Shown here piece by piece: positions 32,890-41,145 of a stretch of DNA of 64,000 nt (its first letter is position 1; the number at the start of each line of letters is the position of its first letter). The notes under the pieces are model-generated. The model worked only from the letters and a program-made list of their open reading frames with translations. It was not told the DNA's origin and did not search any database. The position numbers and the translations under genes were made by a program. The stretch comes from a virus. The stretch spans positions 62,001 through 126,000 of IMG/VR virus record IMGVR_UViG_3300023174_000056; one strand, given 5' to 3'.

Positions 32890-33082
32890 ACTCTTCCTCG
32901 CCTTCTACAGATATTTCATCTATAATTTTATCATATTTTTTTAACATTTTGTCAATTTCTTCATAAATTTCTTGACGGTTCTTTAGAAGTTCTGCTTGAG
33001 ATTTTATATCTTTTGTATGTGTAAGAATAAATTTCATCATTTCATCAAAGTCTTTTAATAAATAAGTTACTTTTCTTTTCAT
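32879..33082 (-). CDS. Small helical protein
   Basis: 67 residues from the ATG at 33082, which has GAGG six bases upstream; a TTG four codons earlier is less likely. Lys/Glu-rich helices (KRKVTYLLKDFDEMMKFILTHTKDIKSQAELLKNRQEI) suggest a small coiled-coil. No family is recognised. First gene after promoter-like motif 33098-33106. Confidence 0.5.
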   Translation of the reverse strand: MKRKVTYLLKDFDEMMKFILTHTKDIKSQAELLKNRQEIYEEIDKMLKKYDKIIDEISVEGEEEYEV

Positions 33083-33097
33083 TGTCAACCTCAAGAT

Positions 33098-33106
33098 ATA
33101 AATAGT
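33098..33106 (-). promoter_or_regulatory. Promoter-like motif ACTATTTAT after the fibre-gene terminator
   Basis: Minus-strand ACTATTTAT located between terminator 33109-33141 and the ATG at 33082, only 16 bases from that ATG. Confidence 0.5.
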
Positions 33107-33108
33107 AT

Positions 33109-33141
33109 AAAAAAAGCGAGGCGGTCGTTAAACCGCCTCGC
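33109..33141 (-). terminator. Rho-independent terminator after 820-residue fibre gene
   Basis: Ten-base GC stem GCGAGGCGGT / ACCGCCTCGC with a 6-base loop, followed on the minus strand by seven T. Among the strongest terminators in the window. Confidence 0.95.
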
Positions 33142-33177
33142 CAATTAATCTTTATTCAAGACTAATTCTAATTTCTA

Positions 33178-35640
33178 CTAAGCAATTACGTTAGCTTTTT
33201 CGTTAACAACGATTAAGCGAACATACCCGTCAGCTGCTAATGCTGGTGCGCTGATGGTGAACTTAGGATACCAAACACTGCCTGAAGAAACAGCTTCAAC
33301 TTGGACTGAAACTAGATCGTTTGTCCACATTGCTCCTGCTGCTGATTGTACTGCAACGTCAAATGAAGCAAATGGCATAACGTTGTTTAATAGATCAGCT
33401 GCTGAAGTGCTTGAGCTTAAGCCAGTAATTGGTGCCTTGTTGTATGTGCTTCCAGCACCGTCTGCGCCTGAGCCTGAGAATTGGATAACGATATCATCGG
33501 CATTGCCTTTCTTGCGTGCTGATACTGATGCACGAACGCCGTAGTATTCAGCTGGTGAAACAGTTGCAGCATTTGCGCCTGCAATTGCAGCATCTAATTG
33601 TTTAAATGCTTTTGCAACGTCTAGCTTGTTGCCTGCACCCCAAGTTGAACCAGTAACAACTGCAAAGCTTGCAGAGTTATCTGTTGAGAACAATGACATG
33701 GTTCCGTCAACGTTAACTGCTGAAAGGGTTGAAGTGCCATTGACTTGTAGATCAGCTTGAACGTTAACAAGTCCTGCTGATTTTAGGTCAATTCCGTTTG
33801 AAGCTGATAGTGTTACGCTATCTGAATTAACCATAAAGCCTAGTGGTCCAGCGTCTACTAATACCGCATCACCCTTAAGAGCAAGACCGTTTCCACTGTC
33901 TTGTCCTGCACTAAACGCACCAGCCAATACATAAGCATCAGCGGCGCTTCCATAGTTAAGTAATGAACCAGTGAATGAAACAAGGTTAGGACCAGCTGCT
34001 ACTTCTTTTTCTGCATATTTTAATGCTTCTACTGATCCTAGTTTTAGAGCGGCTGCTTCATCGATTGAGATACCAGCTAACGATGACATTGCACCGCTTA
34101 CTGTGATGGCATCACCAGATGCGTTACCTAGAATTACTGCACCATTGAATGCAGCTGCATTTGTTACAGTTAATGAATCAGCTGTAACAGCAGCTAATGT
34201 TGATGCACCTGAAGCATTTAATGTTCCAACTGAAGCGCCAACTGAAGCAGTGATTGCTGGAGCTTTTAATGCTGCGCTTGCGCTTAGATTTTCAGCATAG
34301 ATATCTTTTGCTTGGAAGTCAGCAAAAGTTGTTAATGTAATTTCATCGTCAGCGCCTGTTTCTGAAGTTGCACCTACTTGGAATCTAGCTGAATCATGGT
34401 CCCAGATAAATGCTTGTTGGCTGGTTGAACCGAAGATCAAACCTAAATCTTTACCAGCAGCATTTGAGCCGCTACCTACTAAGATAACTGGATCTTTGAC
34501 TAGTAAGTTTTCAGTGTCTACAGTTGTGGTAGCACCTGTAACGTATAGATTACCATTGATTGTGAAGTTACCTTCAACTGTGGTTAAACCTGTTCCGTCT
34601 TGAACTAGTTTTGAGCTAACAAATTTCTTGTTAATGTGGTCCCACATTGATAAGTAATCTTTATCGATGCTTAGACCAGTTTGATCAATTGATGAAGTGC
34701 CATTTGAGTAAGCGATACCTTGTGAGGCTGAGAATTCACCACGAACTGCTGCTTGAACGCCAGTGATATTACCATAGGTTAGATTTGTAACTTGTGCGCC
34801 ATCACCAATAAATGCAGTTGCTGAAATTCCTGCGCTTGATGTAACTGGTTTTGATAGCGAAATCTTAGTTCCATCTTCGCTGATGTCTGAATCAACTAAT
34901 TGTGAATTTGATGCATCCCATTTTAATAGTTTATTTCCAGAGAAGTTACCAGCATTCTTTAGTTGAACGTCACCTGCATTAACAGTAATACCTGTTCCTG
35001 CGCCAACTCCTAATACGCCAGCGGCAAAACCTAGACCAGCACCAGCAACGCTTTCGGTTAGAGCAAATTCACCAGTTGTTGAGTTGTATTTAACGCCTTC
35101 TGTTGCTGATAGTTCGCCACGTACTGATGAATGGATACCAGCAATATTTCCGTATGTTAGGTTTACTAAACCAGAGCCATCGCCAACTACTGTTGAAGCT
35201 GACATTTGGCCAGAAATATCTGCTGAAGCGGCTGTTAATTTACCAGTCAAAGCAACTGCGCTTGCGCTCATGAAGTTGTTGGTAAAAATCTTACCGTCGT
35301 CTGTAATTGTTACACCGCTTGGGCTACCTTGAACATAACCATTACCTGACTTTACTGCACCGCTAGCTTTCATGTCGCCAGTAATTTCAGCGCCATTTGA
35401 TGCGGTTAATTGACCAGAAACAGTCAATTTTTGAACTGTTGAAGCACCGTTGCTGATATTTAAGCCGCCTGCGCCACTGATTAAATCAGAAGCTTTTAAC
35501 GCTCCGGTGATTTCAGCACCACCGTATGTAACTGTTAGCTTATCAGCAAATGTTGCAGTTGATTTAGCATCCAATGCACCAGATAAGCTTGTAGAACCCG
35601 AAACAATTAGATCTGTTAGAACTTTTAATGGATTTGCCAT
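33178..35640 (-). CDS. Long beta-repeat fibre-like virion protein
   Basis: 820 residues, Ala/Ser/Thr/Gly-rich, with no Cys and many imperfect beta repeats of the SGQLTASNGAEITGDMKASG type. Two longer copies can be seen: GDGSGLVNLTYGNIAGIHSSV with RGELSATEGVKYNS, and GDGAQVTNLTYGNITGVQAAV with RGEFSASQGIAYSN. A further block (residues ~370-440) has NGNLYVTGATTTVDTENLLVKDPVILVGSG, common in virion fibre proteins of aquatic phages. Codon use is visibly less AT-rich than in most genes here, like the capsid gene, suggesting high expression. It is flanked by strong terminators, so it is expressed on its own. Paralogue of 31910-32632. Confidence 0.7.
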   Translation of the reverse strand: MANPLKVLTDLIVSGSTSLSGALDAKSTATFADKLTVTYGGAEITGALKASDLISGAGGLNISNGASTVQKLTVSGQLTASNGAEITGDMKASGAVKSGNGYVQGSPSGVTITDDGKIFTNNFMSASAVALTGKLTAASADISGQMSASTVVGDGSGLVNLTYGNIAGIHSSVRGELSATEGVKYNSTTGEFALTESVAGAGLGFAAGVLGVGAGTGITVNAGDVQLKNAGNFSGNKLLKWDASNSQLVDSDISEDGTKISLSKPVTSSAGISATAFIGDGAQVTNLTYGNITGVQAAVRGEFSASQGIAYSNGTSSIDQTGLSIDKDYLSMWDHINKKFVSSKLVQDGTGLTTVEGNFTINGNLYVTGATTTVDTENLLVKDPVILVGSGSNAAGKDLGLIFGSTSQQAFIWDHDSARFQVGATSETGADDEITLTTFADFQAKDIYAENLSASAALKAPAITASVGASVGTLNASGASTLAAVTADSLTVTNAAAFNGAVILGNASGDAITVSGAMSSLAGISIDEAAALKLGSVEALKYAEKEVAAGPNLVSFTGSLLNYGSAADAYVLAGAFSAGQDSGNGLALKGDAVLVDAGPLGFMVNSDSVTLSASNGIDLKSAGLVNVQADLQVNGTSTLSAVNVDGTMSLFSTDNSASFAVVTGSTWGAGNKLDVAKAFKQLDAAIAGANAATVSPAEYYGVRASVSARKKGNADDIVIQFSGSGADGAGSTYNKAPITGLSSSTSAADLLNNVMPFASFDVAVQSAAGAMWTNDLVSVQVEAVSSGSVWYPKFTISAPALAADGYVRLIVVNEKANVIA

Positions 35641-35669
35641 TAAATACTTCTCCCGGTCAAGTGACCTGT

Positions 35670-35696
35670 AAAAATTGACAAGACTCCTCTTGTCAA
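35670..35696 (-). terminator. Rho-independent terminator after gp15-like gene
   Basis: Eight-base stem TTGACAAG / CTTGTCAA with a 6-base loop, followed on the minus strand by TTTTT. Immediately after it comes a second palindrome GGTCA-ag-TGACC (35655-35666) in the leader of the 820-residue fibre gene. Confidence 0.85.
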
Positions 35697-35721
35697 TATA
35701 ATTAGAATATTATTTTTGTAT

Positions 35722-36792
35722 TTAACCAATAATTGTAACAATATATCTTAATCCAAGATTATCTGGGTCTACTACATCTCCCATGTCTATAGAAATATTG
35801 TTTAAATCCATAAAACCTACTGCTACTTCTACTCTTGCATAGTCACCAAAATTTTCTCTAATAGAAACATACATATCTCTTGTATTTAGGTTGTGCGTTA
35901 CTTGGTAAACAGAGTCAAGGTTATTTCCTATTTCGTAAGTCTTTTTTACAGCTATACCGGCTGAAACAGGAACGCCAGCATTTCTTAATAAAGAAGGAGC
36001 TTCCCTTTGTCTTTTTGGCTCTTCTTGTATAAAAGCAAGGTTTTCTTTTGGAATTTTTACTTCAACGGCATTTTCTTGAATTATTTCTTGAGGTTTTTCT
36101 TGATTGTCACCCTCTCCAATTAAATATCCAAGAACTTTAACAGTAATTGTTGATCTATATTTTCTCTCTTCTTCTCCTAAATTTGAAATACTTTCTTGTT
36201 CAAAACTAGGATTCATAAAACATTCATATTTATGCTCATCTTTTGTTATTATAAAATAATTTTGAGCGGTTCTTGCCATAAATGGTTGAATTGCTTCATT
36301 CATTTGGCCTTGATAATTTGTTATTATATTTATCTTATACTCTACCGTAACATAGATTGGCACTGGTATTGATTTATACTTATAGACCTTTTTTTGATTT
36401 TTTTTAGAAGTAACGAAATTGATTTGACCAGCGGTTCGTAAAGAGTCTGCGTTTGCAAAATTAGAAGTTTTATCTTGATTTAATTCTTCTGCTACGAAAT
36501 ATCTATCGAATCTTGGTGACAAAGTACCAAAAAAACTACCTTTATTAGTTGGTTCTTTTGCAGTAGATGATCTTTCTATAGATATAATTGGAGGTATTAA
36601 AGACCCATTTTTGTCTCTAAGCTCTCTATTATTTTTTATTTGGTATGCACGCTCTGCTGATGACCAGATAACTGGAATTTTTTCCCATCCATTTATTGTA
36701 GTACAAAATAAATTCAAGCCCTCGACGTATTGCAAAAATGCACCGTCGATTGTTTCAATTGAGCTTGGACTTGTATTGACTACTTTTTCCAT
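35722..36792 (-). CDS. Tail completion / sheath stabiliser protein (gp15-like)
   Basis: 356 residues. The N-terminal part reads WEKIPVIWSSAERAYQIKNNRELRDKNGSLIPPIISIER, then after a loop YKYKSIPVPIYVTVEYKINIITNYQGQMNEAIQPFM, matching the gp15 pattern (P-V-Y-S-E-R, PxI-I-R, PVPI--YELxI-T-Y---M-QI-E---PFF). In T4, gp15 caps the tail tube and sheath and binds the head. A C-terminal extension (residues ~230-356) carries the basic PKRQREAPSLLRNAG and a beta domain. It is far from the sheath gene, in the fibre block, as in some divergent T4-like genomes. Confidence 0.65.
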   Translation of the reverse strand: MEKVVNTSPSSIETIDGAFLQYVEGLNLFCTTINGWEKIPVIWSSAERAYQIKNNRELRDKNGSLIPPIISIERSSTAKEPTNKGSFFGTLSPRFDRYFVAEELNQDKTSNFANADSLRTAGQINFVTSKKNQKKVYKYKSIPVPIYVTVEYKINIITNYQGQMNEAIQPFMARTAQNYFIITKDEHKYECFMNPSFEQESISNLGEEERKYRSTITVKVLGYLIGEGDNQEKPQEIIQENAVEVKIPKENLAFIQEEPKRQREAPSLLRNAGVPVSAGIAVKKTYEIGNNLDSVYQVTHNLNTRDMYVSIRENFGDYARVEVAVGFMDLNNISIDMGDVVDPDNLGLRYIVTIIG

Positions 36793-36795
36793 ATA

Positions 36796-37251
36796 TTATT
36801 GGTTGCCTGAAGAAGAAAAAATCATTTCAAGTTTATGTAAGCTGCAAGTTAGATTAGTATCACTGCCTGACATATATAATTCTAACCCAAACCCTGGTTC
36901 ATTCCAAAATGGCTGTGGATCAATACCATAATATTTAATTTGTGCTACTGATTTCATACCAATATTGCTAGTAAATTGCAAGGTTTCGTCCATAGGCTGA
37001 ATATTTATGGATCCGGTGGCATCTGCTGCGCCAGTTATTTCTAGAATAACCATAATATTGTAGGAAGAACCAGATAAGCCATAACTACCAGAAGGAGGTA
37101 TTAAAATATTTGCAACCTTCTGCGACTCGGTTCCATAAGTTACAATAGGAAGTGTAGAATAAACTAAAGGTATAGTTAAAGGAAGGTCGGGATCTCTATT
37201 AACAGTTGTTGTTTGATTACTTGTTTGATAGCTTGGATATGAAATTGGCAT
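36796..37251 (-). CDS. Small beta-rich virion protein
   Basis: 151 residues. Beta strands with Ser/Thr/Gly linkers (IPPSGSYGLSGSSYNIMVILEITGAADATGSINIQPMD) suggest a single jelly-roll-like domain. No family is recognised. It lies between the gp15-like gene and the 488-residue repeat protein with only one to three bases on either side, so it is in the same structural operon. AGGATA site. Confidence 0.5.
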   Translation of the reverse strand: MPISYPSYQTSNQTTTVNRDPDLPLTIPLVYSTLPIVTYGTESQKVANILIPPSGSYGLSGSSYNIMVILEITGAADATGSINIQPMDETLQFTSNIGMKSVAQIKYYGIDPQPFWNEPGFGLELYMSGSDTNLTCSLHKLEMIFSSSGNQ

Positions 37252-37252
37252 G

Positions 37253-38719
37253 TTAGTATCCTATTCTTGTTACAAGAGTTTTTTGATTATTGACGGATTG
37301 ACTGATATAGAATCCAGCATGGAATAAACTAGCGGCGTATTCATCTGCTGTATAAGTACCCGATGGATAAATTACAAACGCATATGTCTCTGGCGCTGAC
37401 TCTGTAGTTTGTAGCAAAAATCCATTAACAAATCCAGGGTCAGAGCTACTACCTATTGCTATATAAAGTTCATGGCTGGACGGATTGGCAATAATTAAAG
37501 ATTTTCTATCTGTATCTGGGGTTGCCATGACGAACGTTCCGCTATTTACGGTCCAGTCAAAGCCATATACATTTGCAACATACCTTTGAGTTTGCGTTAT
37601 TGTAGCTGATCTCTTTTGTACCTGTAGTGGGAAGGAGTCAGAGGATGTAATGTATAAAGCGTTAGATGCGCTGTTAGCTACATACACTGGTTTGTCTGTA
37701 TCTGATATAACAAATAATGGATTTCCCTTAGAGGACGTAACGTTAACGCTGCCAGAAATAGAATTAACATTACTAACGTATATTGGATTTGAAATGCTTG
37801 CAACGTTTAGTGTACCTGTTACTGTTAACGGATCTTGCGCTGATGCTGTAACTTTAACTACTAAGGCAGATCCAGTTGGTAACGCATATGAAGCATAATC
37901 TAAAGCAAAATTACCAGTAACTGATACAGGGTCAGAAGAAGATCCTGTTATTTTTACAACAAGAGCAGCGCCTTCAGAAAAGCCATATTTTGCAACTCCG
38001 ATATCAGTAGAGCCGCTAACAAAAACTGGATCGGAATTATTGCTACCAGTTACTTTCACAACAAGAGCTGCGCCGCCAGATGGTAATCCGTACTTATTAA
38101 CACCAAACAAATTAGTATTCAAAGTACCAGTAACATATTGAGGCGAGTCTTCTGTAGAACCCGTAATTTTTACTTTTATTTTGTATTGGCTATCGCTTAA
38201 ATCAGTGGAAGCGGTGATGTAATTGATCATCTGCGCAAAACCAGAATTATCAATTGTAATTGAAGAGGCAGTTGTTGTAACGTAAAGAGATTTATAAGGC
38301 CCAAGAACATTTCTATATTCTTCTGGGAACTTCACACCTAAATAATTTGAAGATGGATCAACGCTGGTATAATACGAGTGCGATATAGCCACCATCGCAT
38401 GGTCAAAGAATGGGTTCTGAACAGAAACTGATGCCACACCAGTTATACTAGCAGTAATAGTATCTCCAACTACTAAATCAACATTAACAGGCTGACTAAT
38501 TGTTACAGCACCAGTAATATAAACTGGATTTGTTGAAGAAGCTGTAATTGATTGTACGGCAGCAGCAGAGCTTGAGATATCAGTTAATTTGCTAACAATA
38601 GATGCAATATTTGCGCCACTTATTTCTTGAATAATATGATGTGGCATATGGTCACTGCCAGTTACTGTCGTCTTTAAACTGGTAGTAGATCCTGCTCCAT
38701 CTTTTATAGTTAATGCCAT
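37253..38719 (-). CDS. Repeat-containing virion protein
   Basis: 488 residues. A central region (about residues 150-370) holds short beta repeats: ALVVKVTGSNNSDPVFVSG, ALVVKITGSSSDPVSVTG, ALVVKVTASAQDPLTVTG, then shorter NPIYVSN / NPLFVIS / KPVYVAN units. The C-terminal ~110 residues form a different beta domain (DTDRKSLIIANPSSHELYIAIGSS), resembling a surface or decoration domain. No catalytic motif was seen. It is preceded by promoter-like motif 38740-38748 and an AGAGG site, so it starts a short virion-protein unit running to the terminator at 35670. Confidence 0.6.
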   Translation of the reverse strand: MALTIKDGAGSTTSLKTTVTGSDHMPHHIIQEISGANIASIVSKLTDISSSAAAVQSITASSTNPVYITGAVTISQPVNVDLVVGDTITASITGVASVSVQNPFFDHAMVAISHSYYTSVDPSSNYLGVKFPEEYRNVLGPYKSLYVTTTASSITIDNSGFAQMINYITASTDLSDSQYKIKVKITGSTEDSPQYVTGTLNTNLFGVNKYGLPSGGAALVVKVTGSNNSDPVFVSGSTDIGVAKYGFSEGAALVVKITGSSSDPVSVTGNFALDYASYALPTGSALVVKVTASAQDPLTVTGTLNVASISNPIYVSNVNSISGSVNVTSSKGNPLFVISDTDKPVYVANSASNALYITSSDSFPLQVQKRSATITQTQRYVANVYGFDWTVNSGTFVMATPDTDRKSLIIANPSSHELYIAIGSSSDPGFVNGFLLQTTESAPETYAFVIYPSGTYTADEYAASLFHAGFYISQSVNNQKTLVTRIGY

Positions 38720-38739
38720 ATTTGTATTCCTCTGTTTTT

Positions 38740-38748
38740 ATAAATAGT
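38740..38748 (-). promoter_or_regulatory. Promoter-like motif ACTATTTAT upstream of repeat virion protein
   Basis: Minus-strand ACTATTTAT, 21 bases before the ATG at 38719, in a 44-base gap. Confidence 0.5.
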
Positions 38749-38763
38749 TTTTATTATTTTAAA

Positions 38764-39768
38764 TTATAGATCCAATTTTAATTTAAAAGTAAAATCTCTT
38801 GACTCTGTTTTTCTTACTGGTTTTGCTAATTTAGCAACTCCAATAACATTTTTTTCTTCATCGTAAATTAAAATTTTACTTATATAAGTTTCTTTATGAA
38901 AACTAGCTGTTGGAGACAGATATAAATTTTTTGTAATATTCTTCAATTCCAGGTCTGCTGGCTCTTGGTAAGACTTACTACCAGTAAAAATTGTTGTGCC
39001 AACATCTTGCTCCCTTTTTACAAACGTATAATTTGTAGAATTGTTTAATTCGCCCTTTGGTGCATGTGCAAGTAAGGTTAATTGTGGAATTTTATTTATA
39101 CCATCAAATTCTATATCATAGCTGGAACTTATAACAGAATCTTTTATTAAATTTTTGCTAATACCCCAGTTGGTCCATCGAACATAATCTGGATTTGTAA
39201 CTGCAAAATCTTTTGAATAAAATTTTTCTTGATAGCTAGAAATTGCAGTATTATCAAATAAAGCTATAAGACCTTCATCATATAGCACAACACCAGCAAC
39301 ATTTTTAAAATTTGATTCTAATACTGTAGAGCCGGTTGTTTGAATTAATTCTCCATTGTGGTATACGTCTTCTATTTTTGATAATAATACTCCATCAGAG
39401 TATATGCTTAATTTAACAGTACCCTTAGAAATAGTATCTCCGTAAAAAATACTTGGTATGCTAACTAGACAAATATTATCTGTATTAAAATTGGCATAAC
39501 TTGAAGAAAATTGATAAAAATCACTGTATCGTGAGTATCTCCTAAAAAGAGGCTCCAGTGTTTTTAATCTAATCCTGGATGGATTGCCATATTGTGATGC
39601 CAAAACATCTGATTGATTTGGGAAAAAATCAATGCTTATTGAAGAAGTTAAAGGGTAATCTTGCTGAAATATCCCTCCATACCCTAATGTATTAGCCTCA
39701 ACAGAATCTACAGAACTAAATCTATCTAAATTTGAACTTTTAACAATATATCTGTAGTAATTTGACAT
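38764..39768 (-). CDS. Virion/baseplate protein, paralogue of 40018-41130
   Basis: 334 residues. The C-terminal ~50 residues (YISKILIYDEEKNVIGVAKLAKPVRKT, ending FTFKLKLDL) match in pattern the end of the 40018-41130 product (YITTVGLYSVDEELLAVAKLSEPLKKT, ending ILRVRLDV). The N-terminus has PLTSSISIDFFPNQSDVLASQYGNPSRIRLKTLEPLFRRYSRY. The middle also shares CLVSIPSIFYGDTISKGTVKLSIYSDG with FSRLLVKDEIKKGTFQMVLG of its paralogue. Pairs like this are frequent in the fibre/baseplate region of aquatic T4-like phages; exact role unknown. Confidence 0.55.
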   Translation of the reverse strand: MSNYYRYIVKSSNLDRFSSVDSVEANTLGYGGIFQQDYPLTSSISIDFFPNQSDVLASQYGNPSRIRLKTLEPLFRRYSRYSDFYQFSSSYANFNTDNICLVSIPSIFYGDTISKGTVKLSIYSDGVLLSKIEDVYHNGELIQTTGSTVLESNFKNVAGVVLYDEGLIALFDNTAISSYQEKFYSKDFAVTNPDYVRWTNWGISKNLIKDSVISSSYDIEFDGINKIPQLTLLAHAPKGELNNSTNYTFVKREQDVGTTIFTGSKSYQEPADLELKNITKNLYLSPTASFHKETYISKILIYDEEKNVIGVAKLAKPVRKTESRDFTFKLKLDL

Positions 39769-39772
39769 GTCA

Positions 39773-40015
39773 TTATATTAGTGGTAAATATTGAGAATTA
39801 CAATCTTGGCTAAAATCTAGGTTATTTTCGCAAGTAGAAGGTGTTACGCCTTCTCCCAAATTTAAATCATTTAATGCAGCGTGTCCTTTAGGAACTGTAT
39901 CGGCAAAGTCTGTTTTATAAAAAACATCTCCATTAAAAATAGAAAATTTGCAATGAGGTTTTGTTTTTATAACATTTACAAAATAATCATTTTGTTCAAA
40001 TTTTCTAATTGGCAT
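39773..40015 (-). CDS. Small Cys-containing virion-operon protein
   Basis: 80 residues. It carries three Cys (KPHCKFS, STCENN, QDCNSQ) and the segment FSIFNGDVFYKTDFADTVPKGHAALNDLNLGEG. No family is recognised. It sits between two paralogous virion genes with two to four bases of spacing, so it is likely co-translated with them. Confidence 0.5.
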   Translation of the reverse strand: MPIRKFEQNDYFVNVIKTKPHCKFSIFNGDVFYKTDFADTVPKGHAALNDLNLGEGVTPSTCENNLDFSQDCNSQYLPLI

Positions 40016-40017
40016 TT

Positions 40018-41130
40018 TTATACATCCAATCTAACTCTTAAGATGAGAGAATCATCTGGAGTCTTCTTTAACGGCTCTGATAATTTTGCTACAGCCAATA
40101 ATTCTTCATCAACCGAATAAAGACCTACTGTTGTTATATAAGAAACTGGTGCATCTGTGGCTGTTTTCTTGACAACAATCTGGCTACCGCTCAAATATGT
40201 TGGGTTTGAGGAGTAATTAAATTCATTGTGATTTGCACGGCAGAAATAAATTGTTGAATTTAGCTCAGTTGTATTATTAAAGCTAATATTTTGTACTCTA
40301 GTTCTTAATGCATTGGCAATACCATCAATTGAAGCACTAGCAAACAATTGTTGAATTGTGCCAGAAACTATTGTAGTACCATTAGTTCCAGACACGGCTG
40401 CTGAATCAGCTAGTTGTCCTTTTTCTGAAACATATAAGCTTTCAGTCTCTTTCACAGTATCATCAAATCCTTCAAAAACGCCAGCAGAAAGAACAACAAC
40501 TCCAGCTTGATAAAAAATCAAACCAGCGTTTGTATACGTTGGGTTGCCAGCTCCACCGGCAGTTTTTAGAAGAACACCATATTCACCAGTTGGTGAATCT
40601 ACATAATAACTATTTGCAGCGGCGCTATCATCGATTGTAATCGTAGATGCAAATGGGGTAGCAGAACTACTTGCAGCACCAAGGACCATTTGGAATGTTC
40701 CTTTTTTAATCTCATCTTTTACTAATAATCTAGAAAAATTCAAAAAATAACAGTTTTGAAATATAGGTTCTGCAAAAATTGTATTTTTTGAATCTAATTG
40801 TTTAATGCTGCTGGTTGCATCATAGCCAACTAATAGTTGTGCCATTTGATTATAAATATTTTTTTTCTTTCCTTGTTGGATAACAGAAGGAAACACAGCA
40901 TCGATTTGACTTGATCTGCCGACAGTTATATCAAATAAAGCGTTTGCTGATGAACTTTGGTGTGGGTAATCATATACCGTCTGGAACATACCGTGAGTGT
41001 ATGTTTTAATGTTATTTGTACCATAAACTGAGCTGCTAACCAAAGTACCAGTGATTGGGATAGCCTCGTATAGAGGGGTTCTAGTAACTGCAACATCTTC
41101 AGATGATAGTCTTTTAAAAGTAGAAGCCAT
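40018..41130 (-). CDS. Virion/baseplate protein, paralogue of 38764-39768
   Basis: 370 residues. It begins MASTFKRLSSEDVAVTRTPLYEAIPITG and includes FDITVGRSSQIDAVFPSVIQQGKKKNIYNQMAQLLVGYD, NCYFLNFSRLLVKDEIKKGTFQMVLG, and a long Ala/Ser/Gly insertion relative to its paralogue. The shared C-terminal domain (ADAPVSYITTVGLYSVDEELLAVAKLSEP) is visible. Codon use is more GC than the neighbouring genes. Probably a baseplate or fibre-attachment subunit, by position. AAGGAAA site. Confidence 0.55.
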   Translation of the reverse strand: MASTFKRLSSEDVAVTRTPLYEAIPITGTLVSSSVYGTNNIKTYTHGMFQTVYDYPHQSSSANALFDITVGRSSQIDAVFPSVIQQGKKKNIYNQMAQLLVGYDATSSIKQLDSKNTIFAEPIFQNCYFLNFSRLLVKDEIKKGTFQMVLGAASSSATPFASTITIDDSAAANSYYVDSPTGEYGVLLKTAGGAGNPTYTNAGLIFYQAGVVVLSAGVFEGFDDTVKETESLYVSEKGQLADSAAVSGTNGTTIVSGTIQQLFASASIDGIANALRTRVQNISFNNTTELNSTIYFCRANHNEFNYSSNPTYLSGSQIVVKKTATDAPVSYITTVGLYSVDEELLAVAKLSEPLKKTPDDSLILRVRLDV

Positions 41131-41145
41131 TTTTGTTTCCTTATA

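Noticed and set aside
3711-38748. TATAAATA-like strings on the plus strand as T4 late promoters
   Set aside because: They would drive transcription antisense to all genes. The same sites read on the minus strand lie just before start codons and after terminators, so the minus-strand reading is preferred.
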